Positions 15,349 to 21,922 of a DNA stretch of 27,888 bases are shown one piece after another. How positions within the stretch are numbered: the first letter of the stretch is position 1; each line of letters begins with the position of its first letter. Location: IMG/VR virus record IMGVR_UViG_3300045996_002277, positions 1 to 27,888 of that record. One strand, 5' to 3'. Under the pieces are notes generated by a model. That model was not told the DNA's origin. It worked only from the letters and a program-made list of their open reading frames with translations, and did no database searches. Source of the stretch: a virus. Both the position numbers and the translations under genes were made by a program.

Positions 15349-15632
15349 TCCCTTCGCCTCCACCCGCCTGGGCGCCTACCTTCGCCAAACTGGAAGACGA
15401 AGCCAGCGTTCTCCGCTTCTTCCTCTGTCAGTAGTTTGATGTTGGCCGTGCCCTTGCCAATCAGGTAACCGTCTCCATCGTCTATCGGCAACCCATCGTC
15501 GCCGATCACCATGAATTCGAACTCGCCTGTCTCGTCATCTACCAAGGTGACGTTCTCAATCACCTCGCCGGTGTCGAGGTTCACCGGGATCCAGCAGTGC
15601 GAGTCGACCATGTCCTGAGCGCGGAAACGCAT
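15345..15632 (-). CDS. Hypothetical acidic protein
   Basis: 95 residues, ATG start with a purine-rich GGGGGTG element upstream. The protein is strongly acidic and beta-type (WIPVNLDTGEVIENVTLVDD, GEFEFMVIGDDGLPIDDGDG), then a helix LLTEEEAENAGFVFQFG and a basic tail overlapping the next gene. No family is recognised. A 135-base stretch upstream, before the Com-like gene, shows no further gene. Confidence 0.7.
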   Translation of the reverse strand: MRFRAQDMVDSHCWIPVNLDTGEVIENVTLVDDETGEFEFMVIGDDGLPIDDGDGYLIGKGTANIKLLTEEEAENAGFVFQFGEGRRPGGWRRRE

Positions 15633-15767
15633 GCTACACCCCCCTGGTTAATAAGTGATGCGGCACGTCGAGCGACTTCATCCCGCGTCAATTCGCGTGG
15701 CCTGCAGTGCAGTAAGGCGGAAGTCCGCCATCCGTCGCCCGCCGTTCCACCTGCGCCAAATATACCC

Positions 15768-15968
15768 TTACGCCGCCTTGGATTCCACCGTGTAGACGGT
15801 CCCGCACCGCGGGCACCGCAGTCCTACCCCTCCGGGCGGGATCTGCTCCTGCGCTCTGACATCAACAGTGCCGGGGATCGCGTCCGCCATCCTTCCCCGG
15901 CATCGGCGTCCCGCGTGTGTCGGGTGGGGCGCCGTGCATCGGATGGGCGCGGCGGCGAGGTTTTTCAT
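15768..15968 (-). CDS. Com-like small zinc-binding protein
   Basis: 66 residues. The ATG at 15968 overlaps the terminase stop as ATGA; the open frame further upstream is a mirror of the terminase end. The layout IRC (C11), then RRCRG (C23), and LRCPRCGTVYTVE (C52, C55) resembles the zinc finger of phage Mu Com, which binds mRNA to activate translation of the mom DNA-modification gene. The match covers motif spacing at the C-terminal knuckle; the N-terminal half is longer than in Mu. No mom-like gene is visible in this window, so the role is open. Confidence 0.65.
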   Translation of the reverse strand: MKNLAAAPIRCTAPHPTHAGRRCRGRMADAIPGTVDVRAQEQIPPGGVGLRCPRCGTVYTVESKAA

Positions 15969-17263
15969 GCGCTGAAGGCGAACGGCGTGGGGGCGTTCTG
16001 CAGCATGAGTTCGGTCAGCGCCCAAACCAGGGCGTCCATGCGATCAGGGCTTGGCACGCCCGTGCCGGGAACCCACTGGCTCATCTGGTCCTCGAGCTCA
16101 GCGAACCCGCCGACATGGTGAACCTTCCCCTGTTCGTAGAGCGCCGCCACGGGCTCAGCTCGCGTCCGTTTTCCGCGACTGGCGTGCACCTTTTTGAATG
16201 CTGCGGAGCGGTCGACCGTCCGAATGTTCACCTCCACCAGGTCGCCGCCGTTGTTCGCCTCTCCGATGATACGGTCGGCCTTCTGCGTTCGATAGGCGCC
16301 GACTGCTTTTTTCGCCCACGTATCCGGCGACCATCGGCCCGAAAGATCCTCCAGAACGTACCCGTGGCCGTCTTCGCCCAAGCCAGCAACCACGATGCCG
16401 GTTTCATCGGAATCCGCTCCGCTGGTGACGGCAGGATCGATAGCCACTACGATGCGCGTAAGCTTCGGGTGCTCGCGTCGGCGAAGCGCATCGATCATCC
16501 CCATTGACCACAGAGCCCCCTCCACATCCTCCAGAAGCTCGGCGTTCAACTCCTGGCGACCGAGCCGCGACCCCTCATACCGTGCGATGATCTGCTGGAA
16601 GAACACGGGCGAGAGGTTGTCCCGGTTTTCATAGGTGCTCCCGCGCGTGACAACTACACCCTCCATGCTCAGTAGTTCTCGGAGTAGCGGGAGCGGCTTC
16701 GGCGTAGTAGTGGCTACCCCTCGCGGCGATGCGCCGAGGCGGAACCCGAACATCAGTTGATCCCAGGTCTCTCGCAGGTACTTCCATGCCGCCACCTCAT
16801 CCGCCCAGAACGCCTCGCATTGTGGGCCACGCAGGCGCTCCGGTTCCTCCGCGGAGAAGAGCAGCGCTGACGCGCCGTTGGGCCAAGTAAGCTTGCGCTT
16901 GGACGGCTCATACGTCGGCCGTTTCCCAGGTGGGGCGGTCGCCAGAATCCCGCTATCGCCCTCGACCATCGTGTCGCGTGAATCAGCAGCTGTCGGGGCG
17001 ACAAAGTGCCAGCGCCCATAGTGGTCGATGTTCTCGTGTACCCACTCGGCCCCGGTCCGCGTTTTTCCGAAGCCGCGTCCAGCGAGGATCAGCCATAGCC
17101 ACCACTGTCCGCTCCCCGTCGGCGGTAACTGGTTCGCGCGCGCTACGGTACGCCATGGTTTGAATCCGGCGTGCACCTCGGCATGGGAAGTAACCCCCGC
17201 GACTGCCGCCCGGATAGCATCCAGCGCGAGAGGCTCAGGCGGCGCGAATAGATAGCCACCCAT
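15965..17263 (-). CDS. Terminase large subunit
   Basis: 432 residues, ATG start 29 bases inside the small-subunit gene. The ATPase domain has Walker A at residues 61-69 (AGRGFGKTR), Walker B with the catalytic DE at 155-156 (FWADEVAAW) and the coupling motif ATTTPKP at 184-190. The nuclease domain has the first metal Asp at D276 (VVAIDPAVTSGADSDETG), and a late acidic site at D410 (SPDRMDALVWALTELM). It cuts and pumps DNA into the prohead through the portal encoded downstream. Length is usual for the family. Confidence 0.96.
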   Translation of the reverse strand: MGGYLFAPPEPLALDAIRAAVAGVTSHAEVHAGFKPWRTVARANQLPPTGSGQWWLWLILAGRGFGKTRTGAEWVHENIDHYGRWHFVAPTAADSRDTMVEGDSGILATAPPGKRPTYEPSKRKLTWPNGASALLFSAEEPERLRGPQCEAFWADEVAAWKYLRETWDQLMFGFRLGASPRGVATTTPKPLPLLRELLSMEGVVVTRGSTYENRDNLSPVFFQQIIARYEGSRLGRQELNAELLEDVEGALWSMGMIDALRRREHPKLTRIVVAIDPAVTSGADSDETGIVVAGLGEDGHGYVLEDLSGRWSPDTWAKKAVGAYRTQKADRIIGEANNGGDLVEVNIRTVDRSAAFKKVHASRGKRTRAEPVAALYEQGKVHHVGGFAELEDQMSQWVPGTGVPSPDRMDALVWALTELMLQNAPTPFAFSA

Positions 17264-17951
17264 CCTGAATCTTCTCGCGGGTCTCCTCGTCTGCTACGTA
17301 CCGCGCCACGACGCGCCCCATCTCCTGCATCAACCGCATAAGGTCTGGTCTACTTATGGCGTTCGCCGCTCGCACACGTTCGATGCGCTCGGCGATCTTG
17401 GTGACCTCACTCAAAATCCGGTAGGCGTCGGCAATATCGAGGATCTGGATAGGCTTCCCCTCCGTCGGCGAGGCGATCAGCGAAACGAATTCTCGCGCCT
17501 TCTTCAAATCCTTCTCCTGCCGCTCGGTTGATTCGCCGCGCTCGTTCAGCAAAGCCTCGTATTCATCCAGGGCAGAGTCAAATGCGGTCCGAAGATCGCC
17601 GGGGATCGGTCGTCCGGAGGCGCGGTAGGTTTCGTGCCAGGCGAGCAACCCATCGCGCCACTCATCGTAGCGCTCGATGAAGTCCTGAAAGAGTGCCCGT
17701 GCGGCCGCGAGCTCCGGGAAGATGTTGAGAGGGTCCGGGTCGGCCTGGTGCTTCTCGATCAGGTCGCGAAGCGCCTCGCGCTTTAACGTGCTGTACCGCC
17801 CATGCCGGACGGGTGTGGCGCCGCCGTGAAGCTTGCACGGACCCGAGCCCACGTGGTCCGTTCCCCACCCCGCCGGGCGGCCGCACGCTCCACCCTGCCG
17901 ATTACGTTTCCCGCACTTGACATGGGGTGAAGTAGGAACCACGTCTGTCAT
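17235..17951 (-). CDS. Terminase small subunit
   Basis: 238 residues. I take the ATG at 17951, which overlaps the previous stop as ATGA. The N terminus has a Cys/His-rich patch (KCGKRNRQGGACGRPAGWG, GPCKLHGGATPVRHGRYS) seen in a family of phage small terminases. The central part is long helix (LNIFPELAAARALFQDFIER and LDEYEALLNERGESTERQEK). The C-terminal helices (EVTKIAERIERVRAANAISR, RPDLMRLMQEMGRVVARYV) probably form the oligomer core. It recognises packaging DNA and recruits the large subunit encoded immediately after it. Confidence 0.88.
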   Translation of the reverse strand: MTDVVPTSPHVKCGKRNRQGGACGRPAGWGTDHVGSGPCKLHGGATPVRHGRYSTLKREALRDLIEKHQADPDPLNIFPELAAARALFQDFIERYDEWRDGLLAWHETYRASGRPIPGDLRTAFDSALDEYEALLNERGESTERQEKDLKKAREFVSLIASPTEGKPIQILDIADAYRILSEVTKIAERIERVRAANAISRPDLMRLMQEMGRVVARYVADEETREKIQDGWLSIRAA

Positions 17952-18190
17952 GGGCCATCCACGGAAGCCGCCCTCGCGATGCAGGCGAGCGGCGGCGGAG
18001 GCGCACCAGCGCGACCGTAGAGCGGACACCTGCCGTCGCGAGTGGGACTCATACCTGTGGCGAGGCAGTCGTACAGGTAGTCATAAGCCTGGAGGCGCTC
18101 CGCCTCTCTTAACGCCTCCGCCTCATCTACCCCGGCCGCGTCGGCGACCAATCGAAGGCGGTTCACGGCGGCGTCCCGGCTGTAGTTCAT
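17948..18190 (-). CDS. Small hypothetical protein before terminase
   Basis: 80 residues. The ATG overlaps the regulator stop as ATGA, with GGGAG six bases upstream, and its own stop overlaps the small terminase start as ATGA. The N-terminal half is helical (MNYSRDAAVNRLRLVADAAG, VDEAEALREAERLQAYDYLY); the rest is Pro/Gly-rich with two Cys. No family is recognised. Confidence 0.65.
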   Translation of the reverse strand: MNYSRDAAVNRLRLVADAAGVDEAEALREAERLQAYDYLYDCLATGMSPTRDGRCPLYGRAGAPPPPLACIARAASVDGP

Positions 18191-18630
18191 CGCGTTCTCC
18201 CTTTCGGCTTCCCCCGGCTGCGCCCCACCTGCTTCTCCTTGGAGTAGGGCTCGATCCCGCCCGCGTCCTCTCGCTTCCCCTTCTTACCCTTCTCTCCTCC
18301 TCCTGGTGCTTGCTTGGGAGGAGGGGGGATCGGGGGTGCGTGGTGCGGCGGGTCAACGACGGCGCGGACATCAGAGGCGGCGGCGCGGAGGCGGCTGGCT
18401 TCGTCTCCTTCTCCCGCGCTGGCGAGAAGGTGCGCCGCGACGTCGAGCAGGCGGCGGGCGTGCTTCCCGAGCCCTCGCCCGAGCTTTCGCAGGGTGTCCG
18501 GCCCCGCGCCCTGGTTGCCGGCGGAGAGCTGCTTGACGTAGCCGCGGGGGACGGACGAGTCCTTGGCGATCTCGCCTAGCCCGTAGCGGGCGCGCGCCAG
18601 CTCGTCTCGGACGTTCATCCCCTCCAGCAT
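18187..18630 (-). CDS. XRE/Cro-type HTH transcriptional regulator
   Basis: 147 residues. I start it at the ATG at 18630, which has GGGGAG nine bases upstream; an earlier in-frame GTG at 18678 would fall at or near the predicted transcription start. The HTH spans about residues 8-50 (YGLGEIAKDSSVPRGYVKQL and then GPDTLRKLGRGLGKHARRLL). The C-terminal 60 residues are Pro/Lys/Gly-rich and low in complexity. It is the first gene of the leftward virion operon. Two palindromes and two opposed promoters lie directly upstream, so it probably binds there and controls both directions. Confidence 0.78.
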   Translation of the reverse strand: MLEGMNVRDELARARYGLGEIAKDSSVPRGYVKQLSAGNQGAGPDTLRKLGRGLGKHARRLLDVAAHLLASAGEGDEASRLRAAASDVRAVVDPPHHAPPIPPPPKQAPGGGEKGKKGKREDAGGIEPYSKEKQVGRSRGKPKGRTR

Positions 18631-18660
18631 AGCGACTAACTCCCCGGTGAGCAATGACCC

Positions 18661-18689
18661 TTGACTGGCACTAACCACACGGTTATTAT
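18661..18689 (+). promoter_or_regulatory. Rightward sigma-70-type promoter
   Basis: TTGACT (5 of 6) and TATTAT (5 of 6) are 17 bases apart. The first palindrome covers the spacer and start of the -10. It would start transcription near 18696 and drive the rightward small-gene operon. Confidence 0.75.
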
Positions 18690-18706
18690 ACTAGCCAGAC
18701 GGTTAG
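18671..18706. promoter_or_regulatory. Two palindromic operators
   Basis: CTAACCACACGGTTAT (18671-18686) and CTAGCCAGACGGTTAG (18691-18706) are 16-bp near-palindromes with half-site CTAACC. They are 20 bp apart, about two helix turns, so two dimers could bind on one face. They overlap both divergent promoters. The likely binder is the adjacent XRE-type regulator, by inference. Confidence 0.72.
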
Positions 18707-18714
18707 TATGTCAA
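18685..18714 (-). promoter_or_regulatory. Leftward consensus sigma-70 promoter
   Basis: On the minus strand TTGACA (18714-18709) and TATAAT (18690-18685), both exact consensus, are 18 bases apart. Transcription would start near 18678, about 48 bases before the regulator ATG. The second operator sits between the -35 and -10. Confidence 0.82.
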
Positions 18715-18745
18715 GACGGACGCACCCCAACGACGGAGCCCACGC

Positions 18746-18982
18746 ATGACCTTCACGAGCCTCAAGGACCAGATCAACGCGGGCGAGCCGGGCTACTGCC
18801 ACGACTGCGACCTGACGCATCGCGACGGAGAGTGCCCCTACTGGCGGCACGTTACCAACGAGGGCGACAGCGCGTGGAACGAGCACCCGGACGGCTGCTA
18901 CCACTGCGGCTCCTCGCACCACCACTCGTCGGACTGCCGCTACGTCGAGGACGAGGACGGCGAGCGCATCTGGGGCTACTGA
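18746..18982 (+). CDS. Small Cys/His-rich protein, probable zinc binding
   Basis: 78 residues, ATG start with GGAG seven bases upstream; first gene of the rightward operon. It is rich in Cys and His: GYCHDCDLTHRDGECPYWRH then GCYHCGSSHHHSSDCRY, with two CxxC pairs and further Cys/His able to bind two metals. The tail is acidic (VEDEDGERIWGY). No family is named. Being first under a repressible promoter suggests an early regulatory or host-interaction role, which is inference. Confidence 0.8.
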   Translation: MTFTSLKDQINAGEPGYCHDCDLTHRDGECPYWRHVTNEGDSAWNEHPDGCYHCGSSHHHSSDCRYVEDEDGERIWGY

Positions 18983-19023
18983 CCCGCCCCCTTCACCTGA
19001 TCCACCGAACGCGAGAACCGACG

Positions 19024-19356
19024 ATGCCGACCGAGAGCGAGATTCAGGAAGCCGTCCGGCGCCTCACCGCCGAACTGGAGCACCCCGCGATGCAGGCGGC
19101 GATTGCCGCGCCAGCGGGGCAGGAAAGTCGCAGCCGCGGAGGCCGTGTTGTCGAAGAGCATGGGGCGCATCCGCAAGCAGCCGAAGCCCTGGACCTGCGA
19201 CGCCTGCGACGCCTGCGGCCAGCGGCACCCGGCGAACACGTCGGCGCACGTCGTGTGGGAGGACCAAGCGCATCCGATGCCGCCCGTCCGCCGCCTTTTC
19301 TGCACGACGCACTGAGCGGCTTCCACCCCCAACGCGCGAGCGAACCCCCGAAATGA
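19024..19356 (+). CDS. Possible small gene, overlapping reading frames
   Basis: 110 codons from ATG, ending in an ATGA overlap with the next gene. The first 27 residues (MPTESEIQEAVRRLTAELEH and on) look like a real helix, but after about residue 30 the frame becomes Arg/Ala/Pro-rich in the way antisense or out-of-frame DNA does. A second frame (from 19103) is more protein-like over that part. Either both exist, or one gene has suffered a frameshift near 19100. The good ATGA junction is the main reason for keeping this frame. Confidence 0.4.
   Translation: MPTESEIQEAVRRLTAELEHPAMQAAIAAPAGQESRSRGGRVVEEHGAHPQAAEALDLRRLRRLRPAAPGEHVGARRVGGPSASDAARPPPFLHDALSGFHPQRASEPPK
19103..19315 (+). CDS. Small CxxC protein (start uncertain)
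   Basis: 70 codons from TTG; the GTG at 19145 or ATG at 19160 could be the true start. The C-terminal part is clearly protein-like: KPWTCDACDACGQRHPANTS then HVVWEDQAHPMPP and RRLFCTTH, with CxxCxxC and a late Cys/His, typical of a one-zinc ribbon. Translation may instead reach this frame by a shift from the ATG at 19024. No family is recognised. Confidence 0.5.
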   Translation: MPRQRGRKVAAAEAVLSKSMGRIRKQPKPWTCDACDACGQRHPANTSAHVVWEDQAHPMPPVRRLFCTTH

Positions 19357-19544
19357 GCGAGACGACTGAAACGACGATTCGCGGAAGCGTGATGAGCCAC
19401 ATGCTCGGCGCGGAGCCGCACAAGGTGTTCTACGGCGCCAACGCGATTCGCGGATTCGCGCGCCTTTTCGTTCAGGAGCACGACACCCTCCCCGATGGAC
19501 AGCAGATGCACAGTATCGCGGGGGCGCTCATGACGGAAGATTGA
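19353..19544 (+). CDS. Small hypothetical protein
   Basis: 63 residues from ATG. The ribosome site is weak, and the start overlaps the preceding open frame as ATGA. The protein is mixed-charge and helical (GANAIRGFARLFVQEHDTLP, MHSIAGALMTED) without Cys or membrane segments. No family is recognised. Confidence 0.6.
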   Translation: MSETTETTIRGSVMSHMLGAEPHKVFYGANAIRGFARLFVQEHDTLPDGQQMHSIAGALMTED

Positions 19545-19587
19545 CGGACGAGAAGGTCACGGCGAATGGCATCAGGACGCCGCCCTC

Positions 19588-20034
19588 GTGGACAAATGGG
19601 TGCGCTGGATGAACGACGAGTACGGCGCCGGGACACACTGGCGCGAGACGCGACCAGGCACCAAACCACGAAGCGAGCGACCTATGAGCGGCAAGAGCGA
19701 GACGGAACGACGGGCGGCGGAGGTGCTCGCGCCGCACTGGCCGGAGACGTTGAAGTCGCGCCAGTTGTACGAGCGGCCTTGCGACGACAAGCGGTACGGT
19801 CGCCTCACCCTGTCGTTCTCCGAGGATGGCGACGCTTGGGTGACGGTCCACGAAGGCGAGCGCGAAGATCTTAGCGACTTCCACACGGCGACGGTGCGCA
19901 TCCGCACGTTGTTCGGCGGTGGCCGCTCCATCCGCACGCGGCAGGCGCTTCTCTGGCTGGCCGAAGCGATGCGCCAGGATGAGGCCGAGTACCCGATCCA
20001 CCGCCTCTCGCCGGGGCCATCCGATGCCGACTGA
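19588..20034 (+). CDS. Hypothetical protein
   Basis: 148 residues from GTG; an in-frame ATG at 19684 would give a 116-residue form (MSGKSETERRAAEVLAPHWP). The N-terminal section (DKWVRWMNDEYGAGTHWRET) reads as real protein, so I keep the longer form. The middle is beta-type (RYGRLTLSFSEDGDAWVTVH) and the end helical (RQALLWLAEAMRQDEAEYPI), ending SDAD-stop in an 11-base overlap with the next gene. No family is recognised. Confidence 0.65.
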   Translation: MDKWVRWMNDEYGAGTHWRETRPGTKPRSERPMSGKSETERRAAEVLAPHWPETLKSRQLYERPCDDKRYGRLTLSFSEDGDAWVTVHEGEREDLSDFHTATVRIRTLFGGGRSIRTRQALLWLAEAMRQDEAEYPIHRLSPGPSDAD

Positions 20035-20131
20035 GCCACGCCTGTGCCAGAAGTGCGGCGAGCGCGGGGCCCGCAAGGTCCGGGTGCGCGGCGTCTGGCG
20101 ATGGCTCTGTACCCACTGCTGGAGGACATGA
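20024..20131 (+). CDS. Very small zinc-ribbon protein (35 aa)
   Basis: 35 residues, ATG inside the end of the previous gene (ATGCCGACTGA overlap). The layout is RLCQKCGERGARKVRVRGVW then RWLCTHCWRT: two CxxC knuckles 20 residues apart, a minimal zinc ribbon. It is too short for routine gene calls, but the paired knuckles and the shared overlap type support it. It may bind RNA or an enzyme partner; this is not shown. Confidence 0.65.
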   Translation: MPTEPRLCQKCGERGARKVRVRGVWRWLCTHCWRT

Positions 20132-20135
20132 GACG

Positions 20136-20357
20136 ATGAGCAACGAGCAGCAGGAGTACCCGTTCGTGCGCTTCGAGCGCGGCGCGTGGTTCGCGTTCCC
20201 GGCTGGCGAAGGAAGCGCAATCGGACCGTTCAGCGACGAGGAACAGGCGTGGGGCTTCCTCTCCGGCGATCCGGACCCGGACGAAGACGAGTTCGACCAC
20301 GCGCTCCGGCTGGCGGAACGCTTCGGCTGGATTCGGGAGGTTCCCGATGCCGACTGA
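20136..20357 (+). CDS. Small acidic hypothetical protein
   Basis: 73 residues, ATG four bases after the previous stop. It has aromatic beta-type residues (YPFVRFERGAWFAFPAGEGS, GPFSDEEQAWGFLSG) and an acidic helix (DEDEFDHALRLAERFGWIRE), ending PDAD-stop in the same ATGCCGACTGA overlap as an upstream pair. No family is recognised. Size and charge would suit a host-protein inhibitor, but that is speculation. Confidence 0.7.
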   Translation: MSNEQQEYPFVRFERGAWFAFPAGEGSAIGPFSDEEQAWGFLSGDPDPDEDEFDHALRLAERFGWIREVPDAD

Positions 20358-20928
20358 CACCGTCACCCGCGAGCCGATGCGCCGCTGCTGTCCTGCTGGT
20401 TGCCCGCTCTGCCGCGCCGCCGAGGAACCCATGAGCACAGCCGAACCGAGCACCGCCCGCGAGCCTGACGACTACACGGGCAACGCGCAGGCCGCCTGCG
20501 ACCGCTGCTCCTGGCGCGGACCCTACCCCGCCGACACCGGCGTCTGCCCGTCCTGCGGCGGCGGGCTTGACGCGGGGAACCTGCTGCGGCGGAGATCCCC
20601 GTCCTGCGCGCGAAGCGGCGGCGCCTCCTCCCCGCGCATCCCGGCCAGGAAGGCGAGGCAGGCGACGCAGTCCTCCACCCGGTGCTCCACTGGTCTGATC
20701 CCCGCCGGCGCCAGCCAACCGCGGATCGCCTCCTGCTCCTCTGTCGTCAGTTGCATCGTCTCACCTCGTAATCGTGCGTCGTGCCCCCGCGCGTCTCTTG
20801 CTGCTGGGGGGGCGTGGCGGATCAGGTGCTGCGGCGGTTCTGCTGCGGTCGACGATCCGGTCCGGTCAAGCACACCTGGTAGCACCTCGAGAGCCGCGAG
20901 GCGATCCGCGCGCCGTGCTCGCTCTTAG
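20347..20928 (+). CDS. Zinc-ribbon protein with doubtful C-terminal extension
   Basis: The frame runs 193 codons. The first 75 residues are convincing, with Cys pairs RRCCPAGCPLCRAAEE, AACDRCSWRGPY and GVCPSCGGGLDAGN. An in-frame ATG at 20431 could be a second start. From about 20,570 on it overlaps the convergent minus-strand gene 20523-20756 and turns Arg/Ser-rich, so the real gene probably ended near 20,600 and its stop has been lost or lies in another frame. This is the convergence point of the two operons. Confidence 0.55.
   Translation: MPTDTVTREPMRRCCPAGCPLCRAAEEPMSTAEPSTAREPDDYTGNAQAACDRCSWRGPYPADTGVCPSCGGGLDAGNLLRRRSPSCARSGGASSPRIPARKARQATQSSTRCSTGLIPAGASQPRIASCSSVVSCIVSPRNRASCPRASLAAGGAWRIRCCGGSAAVDDPVRSSTPGSTSRAARRSARRARS
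20523..20756 (-). CDS. Small hypothetical protein, last gene of the replication operon
   Basis: 77 residues, ATG with a good GAGGTGA site about five bases upstream. The first 45 residues look real (MQLTTEEQEAIRGWLAPAGI, HRVEDCVACLAFLAGMRGEE). The rest (ending DGQTPVSAG) overlaps the rightward zinc-ribbon gene tail-to-tail and may only mirror it. No family is recognised. Confidence 0.6.
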   Translation of the reverse strand: MQLTTEEQEAIRGWLAPAGIRPVEHRVEDCVACLAFLAGMRGEEAPPLRAQDGDLRRSRFPASSPPPQDGQTPVSAG

Positions 20929-21922
20929 TCTCCACCTTCTCAATCGGGTGGTTGCTAGTGAAGAGGTCGCTGCGGCCGCGGCGGGACTCGAGCACCGTGA
21001 AGATCAGTCCGGGCGCAAAGTCCGTCGCCCACCGCTCGGCGCCGAAATCATCCCATATCAGCAACTCAGGTTCCACCAGCATCCGCATTACCTCGCCAGT
21101 TCGCTTCTCGTCCATCGCCGCCTTGTAGTCCTCCAGCAGCTTCGGCACGAATACGTAGCGGACGTCTACGGGCTTGACCAGCGGCTCGAGCAGCAGCGCG
21201 CGGCCCACGGCGTTCGCCAAGTGCGACTTGCCGGCGCCGGCGGCGATGGTGGAACTTCCCGGCCGCTTGCTCCAGAGGTAGAGGCTCGGGCGCTTCCCGG
21301 CGATGAACGCGGCCACGAAGCGCGTGGCGGCTCTCAGCGCCGGGGCATCGGGGTTGGGGTCGAAGTTCTCCAGCGTGCACCGGCCGTACTCGAGCCAGTT
21401 CATCCCCGCCGCCTGCATCAGCGTGCGAATCGACTTCTCCCGCTGCTGGCGCTCCATCTCGAGCCGCCGCGCCTGCTCTTCGGCTTGTTCCCGATCCAGA
21501 CAGGCATCGCAGGCTCGAGGGACGGGCTGGCCGCTGGCTGGCCTAAAGACCGCCGCCGACCCGCCGCATGCGTTCACGCACGCCAGTCGTACCACGTCCG
21601 ACCGGACCCGTGCCTCGAGCCCGTTCCACTCTTCGCACTTCCGTCCCGCCTTCTCCTGCCCTACCGGCCCAAACACGGGTTCTCCGGTCTCCTGGTCGAC
21701 CACGAACCAGCGACCGCTCTTGTCGGGCCCGGCCAACGTGTACCGCGCGTCCGACGCCACCAGCTCAGGCAGCGGCGGCGCCTCCTTCGTCCTCCGCCCA
21801 ATCAGGGGGCGGGAGATTGGCGTACTTGCCGAGCTCGTAGACTTCTCCACCCCCACCCGATCCCGAATCGCCGCCGCCCTGGCCGCGAGATCCTGAACGT
21901 CCGCCACCGCTTCCGTTGCCAT
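20822..21922 (-). CDS. DnaC/IstB-like helicase loader ATPase
   Basis: 366 residues from the ATG at 21922 (GGGAG five bases upstream), overlapping the previous gene by 158 bases. The N-terminal part has a Cys cluster (C115, C119, C138, C141; CVNACGG and RACDACLD) as in several phage loaders. The AAA+ core has a slightly atypical Walker A, AAGAGKS (227-233, first Gly replaced by Ala), Walker B LLIWDDFGAE (287-296), sensor TSN (322-324) and Arg finger in RIASRLSR. It would load the replicative helicase at the phage origin, probably with the winged-helix protein encoded just before. Confidence 0.9.
   Translation of the reverse strand: MATEAVADVQDLAARAAAIRDRVGVEKSTSSASTPISRPLIGRRTKEAPPLPELVASDARYTLAGPDKSGRWFVVDQETGEPVFGPVGQEKAGRKCEEWNGLEARVRSDVVRLACVNACGGSAAVFRPASGQPVPRACDACLDREQAEEQARRLEMERQQREKSIRTLMQAAGMNWLEYGRCTLENFDPNPDAPALRAATRFVAAFIAGKRPSLYLWSKRPGSSTIAAGAGKSHLANAVGRALLLEPLVKPVDVRYVFVPKLLEDYKAAMDEKRTGEVMRMLVEPELLIWDDFGAERWATDFAPGLIFTVLESRRGRSDLFTSNHPIEKVETKSEHGARIASRLSRCYQVCLTGPDRRPQQNRRST

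Noticed and set aside
18631-18678. GTG at 18678 as start of the regulator
   Set aside because: It falls at the predicted transcription start and has no ribosome site; ATG 18630 has GGGGAG.
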